From NCBI GenBank assembly GCA_005804885.1, contig SYOX01000123.1:1-48133 (forward strand): DNA of 48,133 nucleotides. Direction: 5' to 3'. The translations under genes and the position numbers were made by a program. Of this stretch, positions 17,427 to 25,226 are shown in pieces. This DNA is from Pseudomonadota bacterium. GTDB lineage: Bacteria > Myxococcota_A > Bradymonadia > Bradymonadales > GCA-2716585. The notes beneath the pieces are model-generated. The model saw only the letters and a program-made list of their open reading frames with translations, was not told the origin of the DNA and ran no database searches. Numbering within the stretch: position 1 is the first letter of the stretch; each line of letters begins with the position of its first letter.

Positions 17427-20400
17427 GGCGCCTCCTCGGGGGTCTTCTTGAGCCGGTCTTCGAAGAGGATCAGGCGGTCGCGCTCGCCGTGGCCCTCGTA
17501 GAGCATCAGGTGCTCCAGGGCGGTGGTCTCGAAGTGCTCCCAGTAGCGGCGGGTGTCCAGGGGCAGGCGGCGCTTGCGCGCCCCGATGTCGATGATCAGC
17601 TCGCCGTCCTTGAAGGCGCGGACGGCCTTGTGGCTGCTCAGCTCGTTGAGGTTGGGCGGCGCGGGGGGCAGCAGGCCCGGATCGAGCCACTCCTTGGGCG
17701 TGAGGTCGATGCGGGGCGAGGCGCAGAAGACGCGCAGCCACGCCGGCTCGCTGTCCTGGGGGCCGGGCCAGCGCTGCAGGCCGGCCTCAAGGGCCAGCAG
17801 GGCGCCGGCCAGGGGGCCGCTGGCGCGCAGCAGCAGGTTGCGGGACTTGCGCTCGGGCTGGCCGAGCCAGCTCCTGATCGCGTCCGGGGAGCGCGCCGGC
17901 CCCCAGCGGCAGCCCGCGTGCCACTCTTCGAAGGGCGCGGGCTGGTCGCCGTCGATGTGGATCTCGACGGCCCAGCCGCGGCGGTGGAGGTCGTCGAGCA
18001 GGGGCCGCAGCCATTGATCCAGGGCTCGGTGGCGGTCGGGCTCCTGGGCGATGAGGCAGATCTGATCGCGGTGGGGCTCCACGGCCATCAGGACGCCGAG
18101 CAGGCCGAGGCGGAATCGGGCAAAGGCGGCCTCGGCGTCGGGCAGGAAGTCGGAGGGGTCGGCGCCTTCGAGCAGCGCGGTCTGGGCGATCTCGTCGAGC
18201 ATCTCGATCTCCTCGCGCAGCGCGGCGATCTTCTCCCAGAGCGCGTCGAGGCGGTGGTGTTCGGCCTGCAGGAGCTGGAGGTCGCGGGCGGTGCGGCGCT
18301 CCGTGGCCCCGCCCTGCCCGGCGCTGAGCTGGGCGACGAGGAAGTCGAGGCGCTCGCGCACGCGCTCGACCGTGTCGAGGGAGAAGCTGTCGCCGACGTG
18401 CCGCCGCACCGCGCTGATCGAGAGCGCCCCGCGCAGGTCCTGGCGCGCGGAGCGGCCCCGGCCGCGGGTGACCTCGAAGGCCAGCCCCTCGATCACGTCG
18501 CTGGCCAGCAGCTGGCCGCGGGGGGCCTCGGGCTCGCCCTCGACGCTCACGCGCACCATCCCCTGGCGGGCGGCCGCGCCGAGCCGCCCCATCAGGCGCG
18601 CGGCGGGGTTGACGAGGCGGGCGTCGAGGTGGCGCCGCAGCGCCCTGGCGCCGTAGACCGGGTCGTAGCCGCCCTCAGCCAGCCTCTCGAGGGCCTTGTC
18701 GCTGACCTCAAGCTCGACGCCCGCCTCGATAAAGCCGCGCCGATCCCGGAGTTTTCGCGTCGCCATGCGCGCGACATCGAGGATCTCGGCGCGGTCCAGC
18801 GCCGCGAAGGCGATGATGCGGTCGAGGCGGCCGACGAACTCGGGGCGGAAGTGCCCCTGGACCTGCGCCTCATAATGATCGGCGTCGCTGACCTGCGCGC
18901 GGCCCATGCCGATGGCGGGGCGGCGGTGCCCGGCGCCGAGGTTGCTGGTCATGATGATGATCGCGTTGTGGAACCACGCCGTCCGGCCCCGCGCGTCCGT
19001 CAGGCGCCCCTCGCCGCAAACCTGGAGCAGGAGGTCGAAGACGGCGGGGTGGGCTTTCTCGATCTCGTCGAGCAGGACGACGCAGAAGGGCTGCTGGCGC
19101 ACGCGCCGGGTCAGCAGCCCCTCGTCCGAGCCGACGCCCTGGATGAGCCGGTCGGCGGCCTCGGCGTCCATGAACTCGCTCATGTCAAAGCGCAGCAGGC
19201 GGCGATCGGAGCCGAAGAGCAGCCTGGAGAGCGCGCGGGCAAGCTCGGTCGTGCCGACGCCGGTCGGGCCGATGAAGAGGAAGGTCGCCAGGGGCTTGCT
19301 GGCCGGCTGGAGCCGCGCCTTGATGACGCAGAGGGTCTGGGCGACCCGTTGAATGGCATCATGTTGGCCGATCAGCTCCCGGCGCAGCCTCTCCTCGATG
19401 ACCTCCTGGCGCAGCGGGGCGTCCTGGCGCAGCAGGAAGGCCGGGATCCCCGACTGGACGCTGAAGGCCTCGAAGACCTGGGCGGCGTCGATGGGCGGCC
19501 AGGAGCCCTCCGGCGCGAGGCGGCGCTCGCAGATCCCCCGCAGATCCTCGTAGAGCCGGATGGCCTTGCCGGGGAAGGCCTGGTAGGGCAGGTAGCGCTC
19601 GACAAGCTCGATCAGCGGCGCGACGGCGTCGAGGGCGAGGTTGGGGCGCTGGGGCTCGTGGGCGTGGGACCAGGCGATGCGGGCGCGCAGCGCCTCGGCG
19701 GCCTCGTCGGCGGAGAGGGCTTCGAGGGTGACGCGGTGCAGGCAACCGAAGAAGCCAACGTGGCGGCCTTCGAAGAGGTCGAGGGCCTCGGGGGTCAGCT
19801 CGCCGACGAGGCGGACGCGGCCCTCTTCGAGGAAGGGCTTGATGGCGCCGGCCATGTCGACCTGGCCGTCGGCCTGATCGCCGAAGAGGTCGCCGAGGTC
19901 TTCGAAGACCAGGACGGCGTCCAGGAGCTCGGCGGCCTCAAGCACGCGCCGCAGCCGCGCCTGCCACTGCCCCATGCCGCTCATCCCGGCGATGAGCTGC
20001 GCGCCCGAGGTGGCGAAGGCCAGCGGCGCCCCACCGCCGGCCCGGGCCGCCCGCAGCCAGCCGGCCAGCAGCGCGCTCTTGCCCGCCTGGGAGGGGCCGA
20101 CGAGCGCGACCCCCAGGCGATCGGCGCCCTCAAGCAGCGGCGTCAGCACGCTCATGGCCTTCTGGCGCCCGACCAGCGCCGGCGCCGGCTTCGACGCGGC
20201 GCCGGCGTGCAGCGGGCGGCCGATGGAGGTCAGGATCTCGGCCGCCTCCTTGCGCCGCTTCTTGTCCTCCAGCTCTCGCCGCAGGGAGCTGGCGCGGCCG
20301 CCGCCGCCGTGATCCTGGCGCTCGACCTGGGCGGTGATCGTCCGCAGCGACCAGCTCCGGGGCGGCAGAAGGTCCATCCAGTCTTGCGGGCTGAGCTCGC

Positions 20401-20842
20401 CCGCGGCGGCGACGCGCACGGCCTCGGCGCGGATCGCCGCGTCGAGGTCTTCGCGCTGGGCGACGTAGAAGGTGTGCCGAAGCGGCAGGATCACGACCCA
20501 GGTGTCACGACCCGCCGGGATGAGCGCGCAGGCCAGCGAGAGCGGCGTGGCGATCTGGAGCCGGTGGGGCAGGTCGTCGCGGGGGATGATCACGTCGACC
20601 TCGCGCAGATCGACCTCGGCGGGCAGGCAGAAGCGCTCGATCTGGTCCGGCGGCACCCGCGCCAGCCAGGCCCCCAAAAAGGCGCTCTGCTCCTGCAGGC
20701 TCTCCCCGGCCGGCCCCCAGCTCACCAGCGAGGGGTCCGCGACCGGGAAGGTGATCCAGCTGCCGTCCCACAGCTCCTTGATGACGACGTGGATGTCGAG
20801 GTTGAGGGTGGCCGCCTCGCGCTTGTCGCTCTTCGCACTCAT
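17423..20842 (-). CDS. ClpB-like AAA+ ATPase with release-factor-like C-terminus and altered Walker A (upstream partner)
   Basis: The product is 1139 residues from the ATG at 20842 (MSAKSDKREA). An ATG 18 bp upstream is possible but has no ribosome site. It is a paralogue of the next gene, with the same layout. A ~190-residue unrecognised N-domain is followed by a first P-loop GPSQAGKS (Lys255) and VFEDLG near 310. The second AAA+ module has GPTGVGTTELA, where Thr531 (ACG) replaces the essential lysine (AAG), yet RFDMSEF, LLDEIEKAHP and IIIMTSNLGAG are kept. The C-terminal ~300 residues resemble RF2: a helical segment, ICLIAQEPDRHRALDQW near 925, then LRASGPLAGALLALEAGLQR near 1001-1021. It is divergent from the EF-hand gene and coupled to the downstream paralogue, so the two probably form a hetero-complex. 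Confidence 0.88.
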   Translation of the reverse strand: MSAKSDKREAATLNLDIHVVIKELWDGSWITFPVADPSLVSWGPAGESLQEQSAFLGAWLARVPPDQIERFCLPAEVDLREVDVIIPRDDLPHRLQIATPLSLACALIPAGRDTWVVILPLRHTFYVAQREDLDAAIRAEAVRVAAAGELSPQDWMDLLPPRSWSLRTITAQVERQDHGGGGRASSLRRELEDKKRRKEAAEILTSIGRPLHAGAASKPAPALVGRQKAMSVLTPLLEGADRLGVALVGPSQAGKSALLAGWLRAARAGGGAPLAFATSGAQLIAGMSGMGQWQARLRRVLEAAELLDAVLVFEDLGDLFGDQADGQVDMAGAIKPFLEEGRVRLVGELTPEALDLFEGRHVGFFGCLHRVTLEALSADEAAEALRARIAWSHAHEPQRPNLALDAVAPLIELVERYLPYQAFPGKAIRLYEDLRGICERRLAPEGSWPPIDAAQVFEAFSVQSGIPAFLLRQDAPLRQEVIEERLRRELIGQHDAIQRVAQTLCVIKARLQPASKPLATFLFIGPTGVGTTELARALSRLLFGSDRRLLRFDMSEFMDAEAADRLIQGVGSDEGLLTRRVRQQPFCVVLLDEIEKAHPAVFDLLLQVCGEGRLTDARGRTAWFHNAIIIMTSNLGAGHRRPAIGMGRAQVSDADHYEAQVQGHFRPEFVGRLDRIIAFAALDRAEILDVARMATRKLRDRRGFIEAGVELEVSDKALERLAEGGYDPVYGARALRRHLDARLVNPAARLMGRLGAAARQGMVRVSVEGEPEAPRGQLLASDVIEGLAFEVTRGRGRSARQDLRGALSISAVRRHVGDSFSLDTVERVRERLDFLVAQLSAGQGGATERRTARDLQLLQAEHHRLDALWEKIAALREEIEMLDEIAQTALLEGADPSDFLPDAEAAFARFRLGLLGVLMAVEPHRDQICLIAQEPDRHRALDQWLRPLLDDLHRRGWAVEIHIDGDQPAPFEEWHAGCRWGPARSPDAIRSWLGQPERKSRNLLLRASGPLAGALLALEAGLQRWPGPQDSEPAWLRVFCASPRIDLTPKEWLDPGLLPPAPPNLNELSSHKAVRAFKDGELIIDIGARKRRLPLDTRRYWEHFETTALEHLMLYEGHGERDRLILFEDRLKKTPEEAP

Positions 20843-21001
20843 GGGTCGCTCTCGGGGCATCGGGAAAAACTCACACAGGGGTAGCGACAGCCCTCTGGCC
20901 CGTCAAGGGCCGATCGTGAGACCGGGCCGCCGCGATGGACGCCAGGGCGCCCCTCCATCGCCCGGGCGCCGCCACGGGCCGCCTCGTCGATCGCCCGGTT
21001 C

Positions 21002-21029
21002 TTGATCTGCCGAGCGCAGATGGTATGAC
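21002..21029 (+). promoter_or_regulatory. Candidate sigma-70-like promoter for the EF-hand gene
   Basis: TTGATC (21002-21007), a 16-bp spacer and TATGAC (21024-21029) lie 30 bp before the ATG, with GGAGG (21050-21054) between them. The short leader and good spacing make this a reasonable promoter. Transcription is not shown by sequence alone. Confidence 0.45.
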
Positions 21030-21059
21030 CTTGAAGACCCCACAAGCACGGAGGCGAGC

Positions 21060-21608
21060 ATGTTGTCGGAGTTTCGCACGAAGAAGATCACCCGAGAGTT
21101 CAAGCTTTTTGACGCCAACCACGACGGCAAGCTCGGCCTGGAGGACTTCGAAGTGGCCGCCGCGCGCCTCGTCGAGGCGCTCGGCTGGCCCGAGGGCGAC
21201 CCCCGGAGCGCAGACCTGCGCCGGCAGCGCGCCATGATCTGGGAGGAGATGTGCGTCGCGGCGGACTTCAACCAGAGCGGCCAGATCGACCTGGAGGAGT
21301 ACCTGTCCTTCTACAAGCGGATGACCGAGGAGATGGGGCCGGACCCCGAGTCGGCCGCGCCCTGGTTCCGGCGCGTCTGCGCGGTCCACGCCGAGAGCAT
21401 CGGCCTGGGCCGCGCCGTCGACTTCGAATCCTACGAGCGCTTCATCCAGGCTCACGGCCTCGACATCGACGCCCGCGCCAGCTTCGACCGCCTCGACCTC
21501 GACAGCAACGGCCTCCTCGACCCCGAAGAGTGCGTCCTGCTCTGCCTCCAGTTCTACCTCGCCGAAGACCCCGCGCTGCCCGGCAATGCCCTCTGGGGCA
21601 TCATCTGA
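21060..21608 (+). CDS. EF-hand calcium-binding protein (calerythrin-like)
   Basis: The product is 182 residues with GGAGG at 21050-21054 before the ATG. EF-hand loops are visible at DANHDGKLGLEDF (about 18-30), DFNQSGQIDLEEY and DLDSNGLLDPEEC near the C-terminus. The stretch around SIGLGRAVDFESYERF looks like a fourth, degenerate hand. Four hands with one decayed is the layout of calerythrin/sarcoplasmic-type calcium-binding proteins in actinobacteria and some myxobacteria. No signal peptide is seen, so it should be a cytosolic calcium buffer or sensor. It is divergent from the AAA+ pair across 217 bp and convergent with the GHMP kinase gene. Confidence 0.93.
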   Translation: MLSEFRTKKITREFKLFDANHDGKLGLEDFEVAAARLVEALGWPEGDPRSADLRRQRAMIWEEMCVAADFNQSGQIDLEEYLSFYKRMTEEMGPDPESAAPWFRRVCAVHAESIGLGRAVDFESYERFIQAHGLDIDARASFDRLDLDSNGLLDPEECVLLCLQFYLAEDPALPGNALWGII

Positions 21609-21693
21609 GCCTGTCGCACCGCCGCCGCCGCCGCGCCCGCCTCGACAAAAATTGGAGTCGCTGCGGGCACTTGCGAGAGTCCTCCGAGGATCT

Positions 21694-22674
21694 TCAGCGC
21701 CCGCTCAGATGGATGAAGACGCCGTAGCCCGCCTCGGCCAGCCGCGCGCGCGCCTCGACGAGCGCGCCCTCTTCGAGCGCGAGCAGGACGGCCATGTCCC
21801 CGCCGCCGGCCCCCGAAGGCTTGGCCACGACCCCCTCGGGGCAGGCCGCGGCGATGGCCTCGTGCTCCGGCGTCCAGATCGGCGCCCCGGCCGCCCGCCC
21901 CATCGCCGCCAGCCGCTCTCCCGCCGCGGCGGCGGCCTCCAGCACGCCCGCGCCGTCCCCACGGACCCAGGCCGCAGCCCCCTGGCGGCTGACCTCGACC
22001 AGCCCCTCCAGGATCTCGACGGCGCGGGCCGAGGCGCTCACCGCGTCGATGAGCGCGCGGGTGTCGGCCTCGCGCCCGGTCCACACGGCGGCCAGCGCCA
22101 CCGGGCGGTCTGCGGCGCGGACGGCGACGCCCCCGTCCTGGGCGCGCTCGAAGATGGCGCACTGGCGATCCGGCGCCCCGCTCCCCGGCAAGGGCGGATC
22201 GGTGAAGAGGCACGAGGTCGCCACGTCGGCGCCAGAGCCGCGCCCCCCCTGGGCCTCGCGGTGGCCCTCCTGGGCGGCGTCGTGAACCGCGCGCGCGTCC
22301 TCGACCCCCGCGGCGAAGGCCAGCGCCCGCGCGACGACGGCGGCCACCGCGCCGCTGGAGCCGAACCCAAGCTTGAGGCCCCCCTCGCCCAAGCCCTCGG
22401 AGCGGACGGTCAGGGTCAGATCGCCGCGCGGCGGCCCGAAGCGGCGGCGGCAGGCCCGATCGACGCAGCCGACCACGTCGATCTTCGGTGGCCCCTCGAA
22501 GCCGGGGCTGCGGTAGCGGAAGAGGCCAGATCCCTCGGGGTCCAGCACCGCGACGCCGCGCTGTCCACCCGGGGACGGGGCGATGACGGCGGGGGCCCCG
22601 CGCAACACCGCCCACTCGCCCAGGACGAAGAGCTTTCCGGGGGCAAAGAGCTTCAGTTCCAAGGCTTTGGGCAT
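21694..22674 (-). CDS. GHMP-family kinase, phosphomevalonate-kinase-like
   Basis: The 326-residue protein shows the three GHMP motifs. Motif 1 is FAPGKLFVLGEWAVLRGAPA (10-29), motif 2 the glycine-rich ATP loop KLGFGSSGAV (101-110) and motif 3 AKPSGAGGGD (284-293). The GEWAV context of motif 1 and SGAGGGD of motif 3 are closest in my memory to phosphomevalonate kinase, which phosphorylates mevalonate-5-phosphate in the mevalonate route to isoprenoids. Mevalonate kinase or another GHMP member is possible. No other mevalonate gene is in the window. It follows the Nudix gene after 25 bp on the same strand, so they are probably an operon; the two products have no obvious metabolic link. Confidence 0.87.
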   Translation of the reverse strand: MPKALELKLFAPGKLFVLGEWAVLRGAPAVIAPSPGGQRGVAVLDPEGSGLFRYRSPGFEGPPKIDVVGCVDRACRRRFGPPRGDLTLTVRSEGLGEGGLKLGFGSSGAVAAVVARALAFAAGVEDARAVHDAAQEGHREAQGGRGSGADVATSCLFTDPPLPGSGAPDRQCAIFERAQDGGVAVRAADRPVALAAVWTGREADTRALIDAVSASARAVEILEGLVEVSRQGAAAWVRGDGAGVLEAAAAAGERLAAMGRAAGAPIWTPEHEAIAAACPEGVVAKPSGAGGGDMAVLLALEEGALVEARARLAEAGYGVFIHLSGR

Positions 22675-22699
22675 GATCTCCTCCGCGCCTGTCGCCGGC

Positions 22700-23167
22700 T
22701 CAAGGCGCGCCGAAGGGGGCGCCTTCGGCTTGTAAGAGGCTCAGCGGGGTGATCGGGCAGCCGGACTGGACGTGCGCGAAGATCCGCCGCACCTCGGCGC
22801 CGCGCAGCGGCAGCTTGTCGAGCTCTTCGAGCGTGACCCAGGCGGCCTGGAGCGAGTGCTCGTCGGGCTCGGACTTCGGCGGCGTGTCGTCGGCTGGCCG
22901 CGCGACGAAGAAGACCCGACACCGCGCCGCGCCCTCGGACCAGGGGGTGTGCTCGATTCGAAAGATGCCCTCGATGACGACCGGCACGCCGCTCTCCTCA
23001 AGCGTCTCGCGCCTCGCAGCCTCCACCCAGGACTCGCCGGGCTCGACGCGCCCCGCAGGCAGATACCAGAGCTGGCCGTGCTTGCGCTCCTGGACCAGCA
23101 GGAAGCGCCGCCCGAGGCGCACCACCACCAGCGCGAAGGACCATGTCGGGATGGGCAACCTGGACAT
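22700..23167 (-). CDS. Nudix hydrolase
   Basis: The 155-residue protein has a complete Nudix box, GX5EX7REUXEEXGU, at residues 39-61 (Gly39, Glu45, then RETLEESGV). Nudix enzymes cleave nucleoside diphosphates linked to another moiety, using Mg2+ bound by the box glutamates. The length and the single domain fit a housekeeping or sanitising hydrolase acting on nucleotides or nucleotide sugars. The substrate cannot be told from the sequence. It is first in a probable two-gene unit with the GHMP kinase; its promoter must lie in or near the repeat-rich region upstream of 23167. Confidence 0.94.
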   Translation of the reverse strand: MSRLPIPTWSFALVVVRLGRRFLLVQERKHGQLWYLPAGRVEPGESWVEAARRETLEESGVPVVIEGIFRIEHTPWSEGAARCRVFFVARPADDTPPKSEPDEHSLQAAWVTLEELDKLPLRGAEVRRIFAHVQSGCPITPLSLLQAEGAPFGAP

Positions 23168-23256
23168 CAGGAGGGCCTCCTCGGTGAGCGAGCGCGGGGC
23201 GCCCTGCGATCAGGATGGAGGCTCGCGCGCGCCGTGTAAATAGGTGCGCGGGCAGT

Positions 23257-23633
23257 GCACTCCACCCCCACACTCCACCCCCTGTCCCCCTCCGAAGGGC
23301 ACTGCCCTCGTTCCACGAGGAGGGGGGACGCTCGTATAACGGACACGGTGGTTTGCACTCCACCCCCTGTCCCCCTCCTCGCTGCGCAAGGGAGGCAGTG
23401 CCTCTCGGGGGAACGCTCGTAGTACGGGCAAGGTGGTTCGGGGACGCTCGTATTACGGACACGGGTGGATCGGGTCCCGCCCCGACGACATCACGACCCG
23501 CCCCAGGCGGCCAGTGATCCCGGCGATGGCTCCTGCGGCCCGCCCCCCCGAACCACCCATCCCGTAATTCAAGCGTTCCCCCTCCTTCCGGAGGGAGGAG
23601 GGGGACAGGGGGTGGAGTGCGGGGGTGGAGTGC
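23257..23633. repeat. Segment bounded by 37-bp inverted repeats, with a third copy inside
   Basis: The left arm (23257-23293, starting GCACTCCACCCCC and ending CCCTGTCCCCCTCC) matches the reverse complement of the right arm (23597-23633) at 36 of 37 positions. A third, shorter direct copy lies at 23355-23378, and a partial copy, CAGGAGGTGGAGTGC, at 25179-25193. No transposase or clear target-site duplication is visible. A non-autonomous element or a dispersed intergenic repeat family are both possible. The hairpin CCTCC-TTCC-GGAGG (23581-23594) at the right end may terminate the MATE transcript. Confidence 0.75.
23324..23468 (+). repeat. Three direct copies of a ~30-bp motif, GACGCTCGTATTACGG class
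   Basis: Related copies start near 23324 (GGGGACGCTCGTATAACGG), 23407 (GGGGAACGCTCGTAGTACGG) and 23440 (GGGGACGCTCGTATTACGG). Each is followed by a GGTGG-containing tail. A fourth, inverted copy is at 23550-23583. The repeat always follows the C-rich repeat with a variable hairpin between, so the two belong to one composite unit. Confidence 0.7.
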
Positions 23634-23636
23634 GGA

Positions 23637-24977
23637 TCAGGCCGTCGCCTTGCCTTCCCACGCGCCGCTGTGGAAGCGGTGGAGCAGGACGGCGGACAGG
23701 ACGACGATCTCCAGAGTCAGGCCGAGCCACGCGCCCACCGCCCCCAGCTCCATGAAGACGCCAAAGACCCAGGCCGCCGGCACCATGATCAGCCACGCTC
23801 CGGCCACCGAGGCGATCATCGTAAAGCGGGTGTCGCCGGTGCCGTTGAGGGCGCCGGTGGCGGTCATGGCCACCGCGTCGAAGATCTGGAAGATGGCCGC
23901 GAGGAAGAGCAGCTGGCGGCCGATCTCCATCACGCGACCGTCGTCCTGGAAGAGCCCGATGAGGGCGTCGGGAGCGAGCCAGAAGACCAGGCCCGCGACC
24001 CCCATCACGGACACCGACAGCTTCAGCGCCGATCGGAAGGCGCGCCGCGCGTGCTCGACCTGCCCGGCCCCGATGTACTGCCCTGTCAGGACGCTGGCCG
24101 CCTCCGAGATCCCGTAGCCCGGCAGGAAGCTCAGGCTGATGATCTTGATCGCGATCTGGTTGGCGGCCAGCTCGTCCTCGCCCATGCGGGCCATCATCGC
24201 CGTGAAGACCGCAAAGCTGCCCACGCCCATGACGTAGCGCACCCCGATGGGCAGCCCCACGTTCAGGAGCCGCCCGACGAGCTGTCGATCGGCCCTGGCC
24301 CCCGCCCGGTCGGCGCGGCGCACGAAGTGGACCCCGATGACGACCATCCCGGCCGCCGAGGCCAGCACCGTGGCCAGCGCCGCGCCGCGCACCCCCATGG
24401 CCGGGATCGGCCCGACGCCGAAGATCAGCGCGAGATCGAAGGCGATGTTGAGGCCGTTGGCCAGCAAGTTGACCTTCATCGGCGTGCGCGTGTCCCCAGA
24501 GCCCTGATAGTGGTTGCACAGCGCGATCGTGACGAACCAGAAGGGGGCCGACAGCACGTGGACCTCGAAGTACTCCGTCGCCAGCGCCTGGATCTGGGGC
24601 GAGCCACCCATCAAGGCGAAGATCGGGCGCCCCAGCGCCCCGAGCGAGAGCACGAACAGGCCAAAGATCAGCCCGAGGGCCACCCCGTGCCACGCCACCT
24701 GCGCGGCCACCTCTCGCCGGCCCGCGCCGATGGACTGGGCGGTGACGATCTTGATGCCGTTCAGCGCCCCGAGGAAGAGCGCGTTGATCAGGAAGGAGGC
24801 CGTGGTGCCCAGGCCCACGGCGGCCAGCTCGGTCTTGCCGACCCAGCCCACCAGCAGCGTGTCGGAGACGCCCATCGCGGTGGTGGACAGCATCCCCACC
24901 ACGATGGGCCACGATGTATGGACGATCTCTCGGAAGCTGCCCGACGCGTGGCCGGACGATGACGACGTGGATTCCAT
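23637..24977 (-). CDS. MATE-family efflux transporter
   Basis: The product is 446 residues from the ATG at 24977, which follows AGGTG; two upstream in-frame ATGs would add up to 11 residues. About twelve hydrophobic segments are seen, in two halves that resemble each other. Typical MATE stretches include GVSDTLLVGWVGKTELAAVGLGT near the N-terminus, TAQSIGAGRRE and, at the start of the second half, NQIAIKIISLSFLPGYGISEAA followed by GQYIGAG. MATE proteins export organic cations, drugs or secondary metabolites using H+ or Na+ gradients across the inner membrane. A strong palindrome lies 41 bp upstream and a small peptide gene precedes that on the same strand; the peptide as cargo is only a hypothesis. 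Confidence 0.93.
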   Translation of the reverse strand: MESTSSSSGHASGSFREIVHTSWPIVVGMLSTTAMGVSDTLLVGWVGKTELAAVGLGTTASFLINALFLGALNGIKIVTAQSIGAGRREVAAQVAWHGVALGLIFGLFVLSLGALGRPIFALMGGSPQIQALATEYFEVHVLSAPFWFVTIALCNHYQGSGDTRTPMKVNLLANGLNIAFDLALIFGVGPIPAMGVRGAALATVLASAAGMVVIGVHFVRRADRAGARADRQLVGRLLNVGLPIGVRYVMGVGSFAVFTAMMARMGEDELAANQIAIKIISLSFLPGYGISEAASVLTGQYIGAGQVEHARRAFRSALKLSVSVMGVAGLVFWLAPDALIGLFQDDGRVMEIGRQLLFLAAIFQIFDAVAMTATGALNGTGDTRFTMIASVAGAWLIMVPAAWVFGVFMELGAVGAWLGLTLEIVVLSAVLLHRFHSGAWEGKATA

Positions 24978-25017
24978 GGCACACCTCATGGCGCCGCCCG
25001 AGCGCGCCATGAGGCAT

Positions 25018-25058
25018 CCAACTCATAAGTCGTTGATCTGCAACGTCTTATGAGTTGG
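25018..25058. promoter_or_regulatory. AT-rich 18-bp-arm palindrome upstream of the MATE gene
   Basis: CCAACTCATAAGTCGTTG (25018-25035) is complementary to CAACGTCTTATGAGTTGG (25041-25058) with one mismatch and a 5-nt loop. It is strikingly AT-rich for this genome and lies 41 bp before the MATE start. It could be a repressor operator (TetR or MarR type), an attenuator, or the terminator of the small peptide gene upstream. No regulator gene is adjacent. Confidence 0.7.
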
Positions 25059-25226
25059 CGCTGGCGAGCGCTTCGGCGGCAGTGTCGCCCCGGCGCGCGT
25101 CAGGCGGGCCGGGGAGAAGGGTTGGGAGGGATCCTGCGGCGTCGAGAGGGCGCGCGGGCGCGCCCGAGGGGATCGTCGCAGGAGGTGGAGTGCAGCTCGG
25201 GTCCTCGGGGGTGGGCTCGTCGCGCG

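Larger units (their letters stand above)
23168..23636. other. 469-bp intergenic region filled with inverted and direct repeats
   Basis: This gap between the MATE exporter 3' end and the Nudix start has no credible gene. It holds three copies of a C-rich motif (two direct, one inverted) and four copies of a motif containing GACGCTCGTATTACGG. Both are described separately. A G/C skew changes sign across the block. Confidence 0.8.

Noticed and set aside
14274-17501. Long plus-strand frame opposite the AAA+ gene
   Set aside because: It has shadow composition (Gly/Ala/Glu/Val/Leu-rich without motifs), while the minus frame has full AAA+ motifs.
17489-20884. Long plus-strand frame opposite the upstream AAA+ gene
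   Set aside because: Same reason: no motifs, biased composition, and it covers a gene with clear ClpB-type motifs on the other strand.
23257-23633. CRISPR array
   Set aside because: The repeats differ in orientation and spacing, are few, and have no regular spacers or cas genes nearby.
23257-23633. Insertion sequence
   Set aside because: No transposase frame lies between the inverted repeats and no target-site duplication is visible.
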